In this document: positions 58,678 to 64,000 of the stretch, piece by piece
Layout of the letters: each line of letters opens with the position of its first letter
Position numbering within the stretch: the first letter of the stretch is position 1
Assembly (NCBI GenBank): GCA_036802945.1
Contig: DAIRVG010000005.1
Location: forward strand, 54,880 to 118,879
DNA from: Gp6-AA40 sp036802945
GTDB taxonomy: Bacteria > Acidobacteriota > Vicinamibacteria > Vicinamibacterales > UBA2999
Reading direction: 5' to 3'
DNA length: 64,000 nt
Made by a program: the position numbers and the translations under genes
Notes under the pieces: model-generated
Databases searched by the model: none
The model's input: the letters and a program-made list of their open reading frames with translations, nothing else
What the model was told of the DNA's origin: nothing

Positions 58678-60222
58678 CTACGATTCCTTCAGCGTGCGGC
58701 GGAGGATCTTGCCCGAAGGCGTCCTGGGGATGGCGTCGGTGAACTGCCACTGCCGGATCATCTTGTAGCCGGCAAGGCGGGTCGAAAAGAATTGCGCGAG
58801 CATCCCGTCGTCGAGCGTACATCCCTTTCGACGGACGACGAAAGCCCTAGGCACTTCGCCCGACTCATCATCGGGTACGCCGATGACGGCGCAGTCGACG
58901 ATGTCGGGATGCTCGAGCAGCACCGCCTCAAGCTCCGCTGGCGCAATGCTGAAAGCCTTGCACTTGATCATCTCTTTCTTGCGGTCGACGATGAAGGCGT
59001 ACCCCTGCTCGTCCACGCGGCCGATGTCGCCGGTGTGCAGCCAGCCATTGCGCAGCGTCTGCGCGGTTTCCGCGGGCGCGTTCCAGTACCCCTGCATCAC
59101 CTGTGGGCCGCGGATGACAATCTCGCCCGTGTCGCCGGCCGGCAGCGTTCTTTCACCGGTCTCGAGATCGACGACGCGCTGCTCGGTGTCTGCGACAACG
59201 AGTCCGACGCTCTCCAGCTTGATTCGCTCCGGTTCGAGCGGGCTGTGGTGCGTGGCGGGCGACGCTTCCGTGAGACCGTACGCCTGGATGACGCGGAAGC
59301 CGAGGCGCCGTTCGACGCGCCGCGCGACATCCGGCGCGAGCGGTGCCGCTGCGCTCAGCGCGTACTTCACGCTGCGGAACTGAGCGCGATCCAGCTCCGG
59401 GGCATTGGCCAGCGCGAGTAGCACCGGAGGAACCACGTGCAGCCAGGTCGCGCCGTACGCCTGGACGACGCGCGCCAGCGCTTCGAGATCGAAGCGCTCC
59501 ATGAGGATCTGGTGTACGCCCCGCGACAGGCCAACCCCCATCAACATCACGCCGTAGATATGCGAAAGCGGCAGATACACGGGATATGTGTCGTCGACCC
59601 CGATGCGGCTGACGTGTCCAACCTGCGCGTGATTGCAGACCAGGTTTCGGTGGGTCAGCATCACGCCCTTCGCCAGCCCGGTGGTGCCGCTCGAGTAGGG
59701 AAGGGCGACCAGTTGATCCGCATAGACGTGGACCGAAGGCGGATCGCTTGACGCCGCGTCGACGACGGCGTCGTACGGGAGCGAGTAACCGCCGCCAGCC
59801 GGTGCCTCGCCGCCGACGATCACAACGCGTTCGACCGTCGGGAGCCGCGCGCGGCACGCATCGACGAGGGGCAACAGGCTTGCGTGCGTGACGATCATCT
59901 TCGAGCCCGCGTCGTTGACCTGGTAGGCGATTTCCCGCTCGCGGTACGACGGATTCATCGGACTGACGATCGCGCCGAGCTTGCTGGCCGCATAAAACGC
60001 GAACTCGAACTCCGGGCAGTTCGGCAGGTACAAGGACATGCGGTCACCGGACGAAAGGCCGAGCGCGGCGAGACCGTTTGCCAGGCGGTTCGATTCGTGA
60101 TCGAACTGCGCAAAACTGATCGGTTCGTCCTTGAAGGTGATGGCGGGACGATCCGGGTGGCGCGCTGCCGTGGCGCGCATCGCCTCGTGCAGCGGAATGT
60201 CGGGATAGGTCAGGGTCGGCAT
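58678..60222 (-). CDS. AMP-forming acyl-CoA synthetase
   Basis: 514 residues, ANL superfamily. ATP loop LPYSSGTTGLAKGVMLTH, LPLSHIYGVM, YGLTEASPATH (A5), HTGDIGRVDEQGYAFIVDRKKEMIKCKAFSIAP (A7/A8 hinge) and PRTPSGKILRRTL (catalytic Lys). Activates a carboxylic acid, probably a fatty or aromatic acid, to its CoA thioester; 4-coumarate-type ligases are the nearest style. ATG 60222 is used; GTG 60231 is possible. Feeds the thiolase/hbd pair. Confidence 0.9.
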   Translation of the reverse strand: MPTLTYPDIPLHEAMRATAARHPDRPAITFKDEPISFAQFDHESNRLANGLAALGLSSGDRMSLYLPNCPEFEFAFYAASKLGAIVSPMNPSYREREIAYQVNDAGSKMIVTHASLLPLVDACRARLPTVERVVIVGGEAPAGGGYSLPYDAVVDAASSDPPSVHVYADQLVALPYSSGTTGLAKGVMLTHRNLVCNHAQVGHVSRIGVDDTYPVYLPLSHIYGVMLMGVGLSRGVHQILMERFDLEALARVVQAYGATWLHVVPPVLLALANAPELDRAQFRSVKYALSAAAPLAPDVARRVERRLGFRVIQAYGLTEASPATHHSPLEPERIKLESVGLVVADTEQRVVDLETGERTLPAGDTGEIVIRGPQVMQGYWNAPAETAQTLRNGWLHTGDIGRVDEQGYAFIVDRKKEMIKCKAFSIAPAELEAVLLEHPDIVDCAVIGVPDDESGEVPRAFVVRRKGCTLDDGMLAQFFSTRLAGYKMIRQWQFTDAIPRTPSGKILRRTLKES

Positions 60223-60265
60223 CGGTTGCACACGTTATCACCGGCGCGTGCGAGAATGCGCGCGC

Positions 60266-61555
60266 ATGGCCAACGCAATGACGCGATCGGCGTGGCGGAT
60301 GATCCTGCTCGCCAGCCTCGGCGGCACGCTCGAGTACTACGACTTCGTGCTGTTCGGCATCTTCGCGCGGGAGATCGGGCAGGCCGTGTTCCCGAGCCAG
60401 GATCCGCTCGTCTCGCTGATGGCCACGTTCACCACATTCGCCGTCGGCTACCTGGCGCGTCCCGTCGGCGGTCTCGTCCTCGGCCGTCTCGGCGACAAGT
60501 TCGGACGTCGAGGAGTGTTCCTCGCGTCGATCTTCGTCACCTCAGCGGCGACCCTCGGCATCGGACTCGTGCCGACCTACGAGTCGTGGGGCATCGCGGC
60601 CAGCGTGCTCGTCGTGCTTCTCCGCCTGACGCAGGGATTCTGTCTCGGTGGAGAGTTGCCTGGTGCCATCACCTACGTCGTCGAGTCCGCCCCGCGCATG
60701 GCGCCGTTCGTCTGCAGCGTGGTGTTCGCCTGCGTCACCATGGGCGTGGCGCTCGCAACGACGATCGCGCTTGTGGTTGGAAGGATTCTGGGTCCGGCGG
60801 AGGCCGCCCTCTACGGCTGGCGCATCGCCTTCATCATCGGCGGGCTCATGGGTCTCGCAGGCTACTGGCTGCGCCGATCGTTCGAGGAGTCGCCGGAGTT
60901 CGTGCAGCTGAAGCGCCTGGCCGCTGCGTCGAAGGAGCCAATCGGCGAGCTGGTACGGACTCACCCGCGGCAGATCGTCGCCGGCATCGCCGCACAGGCG
61001 GCGACGGGCTCCTTCGCCGGCCTCTTCTTCGCGTACATGCCGGCGTATCTGGGGGCCGTTGCCAAGTACGACCCGTCCACTGCGGTGTTTGCGCAGACCT
61101 ACGGAGTGATTCTTCACGCCGCGCTGATTCTGGCCGCCGGCTGGCTCGCCAACCGCTACCCGCCGCACGCGCTGTTGCGCGCCGGCGGGGTGGTAATGGC
61201 GGTCGGCGCGTACCCGTTCTACGCGGCGCTCAGTAGCCACAACGTGAACATCATGCTTCTGATGACGCTCGCCGCGCTGGCCGGAGCCCTGGTGAACGGG
61301 ACGTTTGCATTCGTGACCGCCGATCTATTTCCGACGCGCATCCGGTTCAGCGGTGTCGCCGTCGTGCAGAACATCAGCCAGACGGTGTTCGGCGGGACGG
61401 CGCCGCTCGTCGCGACGGCGTTGATACGTGACCTGCACACGCCGGCGGCGCCCGCGTTGGTCGTGGTTGTCTGCGGCGTGATGACGTTTGCCGGGAGCTT
61501 CGCGGCGGGACGTTACGGCGGGCGGGTCAGGGTCAGAAACGAAGCGGCCGCCTAG
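60266..61555 (+). CDS. MFS transporter, metabolite:H+ symporter (MHS) family
   Basis: 429 residues, 12 helices. LASLGGTLEYYDFVLFGIFA and RPVGGLVLGRLGDKFGRRGVF are MHS hallmarks, and QGFCLGGELPGAITYVVESAP follows. Relatives carry dicarboxylates, shikimate, proline-betaine or similar acids. ATG 60266 is chosen over GTG 60248. Divergent from the acyl-CoA synthetase by 43 bases, so it may import that enzyme's substrate (inference). Confidence 0.85.
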   Translation: MANAMTRSAWRMILLASLGGTLEYYDFVLFGIFAREIGQAVFPSQDPLVSLMATFTTFAVGYLARPVGGLVLGRLGDKFGRRGVFLASIFVTSAATLGIGLVPTYESWGIAASVLVVLLRLTQGFCLGGELPGAITYVVESAPRMAPFVCSVVFACVTMGVALATTIALVVGRILGPAEAALYGWRIAFIIGGLMGLAGYWLRRSFEESPEFVQLKRLAAASKEPIGELVRTHPRQIVAGIAAQAATGSFAGLFFAYMPAYLGAVAKYDPSTAVFAQTYGVILHAALILAAGWLANRYPPHALLRAGGVVMAVGAYPFYAALSSHNVNIMLLMTLAALAGALVNGTFAFVTADLFPTRIRFSGVAVVQNISQTVFGGTAPLVATALIRDLHTPAAPALVVVVCGVMTFAGSFAAGRYGGRVRVRNEAAA

Positions 61556-61580
61556 CTTTCATCGCCGCGCCGGCGGCTCT

Positions 61581-62033
61581 TCATTCCGTTGACGCTTCGT
61601 CCATCGCCTCGTTCGCGAGTCGATCGGCGTCCTTGTTGAACTCCCGCCGCACGTGCTCGAACTTCACCTCGCCGATCTGCCGCGAGAGCGCCCGCGCCTG
61701 CTCGAACAGCGGCTGAAGGCCGGGACTCTTCACGCGGTACTCGCCGCGCATCTGCTTCACGAGCAAATCGGAATCGGCCCGGACATGCAGCCGCGACACG
61801 CCGTGCTCCACCGCCCACGCGAGCGCGGCGATGAGTCCGCTGTACTCGGCGACATTGTTCGTCGCAATGCCAATCGATTCCTTCAGTTCGACAACGCTGC
61901 CGTCGTCCTGTTCGATGCGGACGCCATAGCCGGCCGGACCGGGATTGCCGCGCGATCCGCCATCGACGTTGGCGCGCGCAGATCCACTGCGCTGCGGCGG
62001 CCCAAACAGTGAGGGCTGACTCAAGACGCTCAA
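61581..62033 (-). CDS. rnhA: ribonuclease HI
   Basis: 150 residues. Catalytic acids: Asp in ANVDGGSRGNPGPAG, Glu in NNVAEYSGLIAAL, Asp in LHVRADSDLLVKQM and the late Asp in FNKDADRLANEAM. Cleaves RNA in RNA-DNA hybrids. The N-terminus lies against a heptamer tract: an in-frame TGA sits two codons upstream, so TTG 62033 (a heptamer unit TTGAGCG) or TTG 62024 must be the start; GGGGG is 7 bases upstream. Confidence 0.9.
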   Translation of the reverse strand: MSVLSQPSLFGPPQRSGSARANVDGGSRGNPGPAGYGVRIEQDDGSVVELKESIGIATNNVAEYSGLIAALAWAVEHGVSRLHVRADSDLLVKQMRGEYRVKSPGLQPLFEQARALSRQIGEVKFEHVRREFNKDADRLANEAMDEASTE

Positions 62034-62115
62034 CGTTCAACCCCCAACTCCCAATTCCCAAGGCGCCCGCAGCCTGAACACCTTGGGAGTTGGAAGTTGG
62101 GAGTTGGGAATTGGG
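62027..62115. repeat. heptamer inverted element, CTCCCAA / TTGGGAG
   Basis: Left: CGCTCAA, CGTTCAA, CCCCCAA, CTCCCAA, TTCCCAA, GG (62027-62063). Right: TTGGGAG, TTGGAAG, TTGGGAG, TTGGGAA, TTGGG (62083-62115). Strict 7-base period, imperfect reverse-complement arms, 18-base loop. It fills the space between the zinc-ribbon gene and rnhA and overlaps the rnhA start. Same heptamer as 8380-8413. Confidence 0.9.
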
Positions 62116-62124
62116 AAATGCCGT

Positions 62125-62871
62125 TCACGAGGCGTGGGTGACGGCCGGTTCGACCGGCGGCGGGGGAGGCACGTAGTACAGGATGCGGTTACAGCTGAAG
62201 CACTGGATGATCGCATCGTTCCGCCGGACTTCCTGGAAGACCTGCGGACGAAGACGGACGTGGCATGCCGAGCAGAGTCCATCGCGGGTCGCGATGCAGA
62301 TCGCGATGCCCTTGCGGGCGCGTGCCACTTGGTCGAAGAGCGCAACCAGCCGCGGCTCCATCGCGGCGATCACCGTGGCCCGCTGCTCGGTGGCCTGCGA
62401 GAGCGCCGTTTCAACGGTCGCGAGCTCCTCGGCCATCGCCTTTTTTTCCGCCTCGACCTCTTTCTGCTGCACGGCCAGCGCCTGCTCGGCCTTCTTGATC
62501 TCGGCGGCCAGCGCGTCGGCTTCCATCATCCGCTCGAGGACCTTCTCCTCGACGACGCCAAGCTCTGTCTGGGCGGTCTCGATTTCGACTTGCATCGCCT
62601 GGTATTCGCGGTTGGTTTTTACGGCTGAGAGCTGATCTTTGAACTTGGAAAGGCGGGTCTGGAAGGTGGCGGCATCTTTTTCCTGCTCGCGGCGCAGCTC
62701 CTGGCTGGTTTTGAGCCGCTGCTTCGCATCGTCCACGATACCTTTGGCGCGACTGAGGCGCATATCGGCGTCCTGCACCCGTTGCGGGTGCGCGGCGACA
62801 CGGCGCCGGGATTCCTCGATGGCGCTCTCGAGGTTCTGCAGCTGGATGAGACGTTCCAGATCAGGAGACAT
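62125..62871 (-). CDS. coiled-coil protein with C4 zinc ribbon
   Basis: 248 residues. A long helical N-terminal part (about 1-190, heptad-rich, with RRREQEKDA-like and EKKAMAEELATVETALSQ stretches) precedes a zinc ribbon: CSACHVRL at about 202-209 and CFSCNRILYY near 226-235. Matches the widespread zinc-ribbon/coiled-coil family (COG1579-like), of unclear function, possibly RNA or DNA binding. ATG 62871. Confidence 0.88.
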   Translation of the reverse strand: MSPDLERLIQLQNLESAIEESRRRVAAHPQRVQDADMRLSRAKGIVDDAKQRLKTSQELRREQEKDAATFQTRLSKFKDQLSAVKTNREYQAMQVEIETAQTELGVVEEKVLERMMEADALAAEIKKAEQALAVQQKEVEAEKKAMAEELATVETALSQATEQRATVIAAMEPRLVALFDQVARARKGIAICIATRDGLCSACHVRLRPQVFQEVRRNDAIIQCFSCNRILYYVPPPPPVEPAVTHAS

Positions 62872-62875
62872 GCGG

Positions 62876-62949
62876 AATGCTGAATGGCGAATGGCGAATG
62901 GTGAATGAGGAGGGGAAATTCAGCATTCGAAATTCAGCATTCGTCATTT
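62876..62949. repeat. heptamer inverted element, TGGCGAA / ATTCAGC
   Basis: Left: TGCTGAA, TGGCGAA, TGGCGAA, TGGTGAA (62878-62905). Right: ATTCAGC, ATTCGAA, ATTCAGC, ATTCGTC, ATT (62918-62948). Period 7, arms largely complementary. It lies upstream of the zinc-ribbon gene, between it and the tRNA. Confidence 0.88.
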
Positions 62950-62973
62950 CAACTATGGCTTGCCTGGCCGAAG

Positions 62974-62998
62974 CTCGCTCGCACGCCAGGCGAGCGAG
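62974..62998 (-). repeat. hairpin just downstream of tRNA-Ile2
   Basis: CTCGCTCG (62974-62981), 9-base loop, CGAGCGAG (62991-62998). It begins 4 bases after the encoded CCA end of the minus-strand tRNA. No T-run, but it could define the 3' end of the tRNA transcript. Confidence 0.55.
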
Positions 62999-63001
62999 GG
63001 C

Positions 63002-63077
63002 TGGTGGGCCCGCCTGGATTCGAACCAGGGACCAACCGATTATGAGCCGGCCGCTCTAACCGCTGAGCTACGGGCCC
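63002..63077 (-). tRNA. tRNA-Ile2 (CAU anticodon, lysidine type), CCA encoded
   Basis: The minus strand folds as a full cloverleaf: 7-bp acceptor stem (GGGCCCG with CGGGCCC), D arm TAGCTCAGCGGTTAGAGC, anticodon loop CTCATAA (anticodon 63044-63042), T arm CTGGTTCGAATCCAG, then ACCA encoded. The CAU anticodon could be Met, but the stem-loop sequence (GGCTCATAATCGG, TTGGTC variable loop) resembles E. coli ileX, so Ile2 is favoured. Lysidine synthase would be needed to read AUA. Confidence 0.85.
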
Positions 63078-63082
63078 CAAGA

Positions 63083-63167
63083 AAATCCCAAACCCCAAAT
63101 CCCAAATCCCAAATCAAAAACGGGGAGCCCCTTGGGATTTGGGTCTTGGGATTTGGGTTTGGGATTT
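63083..63167. repeat. heptamer inverted element, AAATCCC / TTGGGAT
   Basis: Left: AAATCCC, AAACCCC, AAATCCC, AAATCCC, AAATC (63083-63115). Right: TTGGGAT, TTGGGTC, TTGGGAT, TTGGGTT, then one unit shifted by a base (63132-63166). Period 7. It lies between the rpoD stop and the tRNA and could end the rpoD transcript. Confidence 0.9.
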
Positions 63168-64000
63168 CTAAGTACGACCCTCCAAAAACGCCTTCAGCTT
63201 GCGCGACCGTGACGGATGCCGCAGCTTGCGCAGTGCCTTGGCTTCGATCTGCCGGATGCGCTCGCGCGTCACCGCGAAGTTCTGGCCGACCTCTTCGAGC
63301 GTGTGTTCGCTGCCGTCGCCCACCCCGAACCGCATCTTGATCACCTTCTCCTCGCGCGGGGTCAGCGTTTTCAGCACCGACTCGGTCTGTTCCTTGAGGT
63401 TCAGGTTGATCACCGCCTCGGCGGGCGAAACGATGTTGCGATCCTCGATGAAGTCGCCAAGATGCGAATCTTCCTCTTCGCCGATCGGCGTCTCGAGCGA
63501 GATCGGCTCCTGCGCGATCTTGAGCACCTTGCGGACCTTCGCGACCGGGATGTCCATCCGCTTGGCGATTTCCTCGGACGTCGGTTCGCGACCGAGCTCC
63601 TGCACGAGCGCGCGCGAGGTGCGAATCAGCTTGTTGATCGTCTCGATCATGTGGACCGGGATGCGGATCGTCCGCGCCTGGTCGGCAATCGCGCGGGTGA
63701 TCGCCTGGCGGATCCACCACGTCGCGTAGGTCGAGAACTTGTAGCCGCGGCGGTACTCGAACTTGTCGACCGCCTTCATGAGGCCGATGTTGCCTTCCTG
63801 AATCAGGTCCAGGAACTGCAGACCGCGGTTCGTGTATTTCTTCGCGATCGAGACGACGAGCCGGAGGTTGGCTTCCACCAGCTCCTTTTTTGCCTGCTCG
63901 GCCTGCGCTTCACCGCGCTGGATGACCTCGATCGTCCGGCGGAGTCGCTCGGGCGTCTCCTCGAGATCGTCGATCATGCTCTTGACCTGGGTCTTGATGT
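63168..64000 (-). CDS. rpoD: RNA polymerase sigma factor RpoD, C-terminal part
   Basis: Group 1 sigma factor, 277 codons visible; the 5' end lies past 64000. Region 2: LRLVVSIAKKYTNRGLQFLDLIQEGNIGLMKAVDKFEYRRG then KFSTYATWWIRQAITRAIADQ (2.4). Region 3: RIPVHMIETINKL. Region 4: TLEEVGQNFAVTRERIRQIEAKALRKLRHP helix-turn-helix for the -35 box. The frame is open to the edge (QVKSMIDDLEE), so this is not a complete gene. Housekeeping sigma factor, matching the TTGACA/TACTAT promoter at mraZ. Confidence 0.96.
   Translation of the reverse strand, partial: IKTQVKSMIDDLEETPERLRRTIEVIQRGEAQAEQAKKELVEANLRLVVSIAKKYTNRGLQFLDLIQEGNIGLMKAVDKFEYRRGYKFSTYATWWIRQAITRAIADQARTIRIPVHMIETINKLIRTSRALVQELGREPTSEEIAKRMDIPVAKVRKVLKIAQEPISLETPIGEEEDSHLGDFIEDRNIVSPAEAVINLNLKEQTESVLKTLTPREEKVIKMRFGVGDGSEHTLEEVGQNFAVTRERIRQIEAKALRKLRHPSRSRKLKAFLEGRT

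Noticed and set aside
63002..63077. Elongator tRNA-Met
   Set aside because: Anticodon CAU fits, but the anticodon stem and variable loop look more like Ile2; kept as Ile2 with some doubt.

Overview
The window looks like a chromosomal segment of a high-GC, diderm soil bacterium, most likely an Acidobacteriota member near the Vicinamibacteria. This is inferred from the DUF6152 and WEGD-type exported proteins, the meso-DAP-type MurE, the FadNAE-type beta-oxidation operon and the exported protein with an LPxTASP-like tail. No plasmid, phage, transposase or CRISPR signal was seen. The sequence is a scaffold: two 100-N gaps (103-202, 8414-8513) are each flanked by the same 55 bases on both sides, so they are probably assembly joins rather than missing genes.

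Layout. 1-1612 (+): end of an MBL-fold hydrolase and two exported proteins. 10858-1627 (-): a fatty-acid oxidation operon (fadN, two alpha/beta hydrolases, fadA, fadE, a DUF1684 lipoprotein, a HAD phosphatase, a SirB1-like protein). 10970-12190 (+): Fsr-like exporter. 15253-12150 (-): ABC exporter pair, MaoC dehydratase, DDAH-like amidinohydrolase. 19507-15467 (-): fused 2-oxoacid dehydrogenase E1 coupled to an exported beta-propeller, then an exported protein whose sorting tail is cut off by a stop codon. 19544-20364 (+): cupin and DoxX. 34040-20510 (-): about 14 tightly packed genes, starting with ychF, then two GT4 and three GT2 glycosyltransferases, two epimerases, a DegT aminotransferase, an STN-domain protein, a GNAT enzyme, YqeY, MurJ and a rhomboid protease.

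34274-51139 (+) is a division and cell-wall (dcw) cluster: mraZ, rsmH, ftsL, ftsI, murE, murF, mraY, murD, ftsW, murG, murC, ftsQ, ftsA, ftsZ, without murB or ddl. It makes UDP-MurNAc-pentapeptide and lipid II and builds the septal machinery. A consensus promoter and three GTGGA repeats at 10-bp spacing lie at mraZ. Downstream are a radical SAM protein, a GT-C membrane protein, a small SpoVG-like protein, pgeF and acpS, a second acyl-CoA module (hbd, thiolase, acyl-CoA synthetase, MHS transporter), rnhA, a zinc-ribbon coiled-coil protein, tRNA-Ile2(CAU) and the 3' part of rpoD.

The least explained signal is a set of short-period repeats between genes. Most have a strict 7-base period with a heptamer that differs from locus to locus, and five of them are laid out as two complementary arms. 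A second set has a 9-base period built on CACGAAGG. A third set is short GC-rich hairpins, several followed by CTAC. Heptamer units appear to supply the TTG start codons of rsmH, rnhA and a hydrolase, and GC hairpins occur in frame inside murF and murC.
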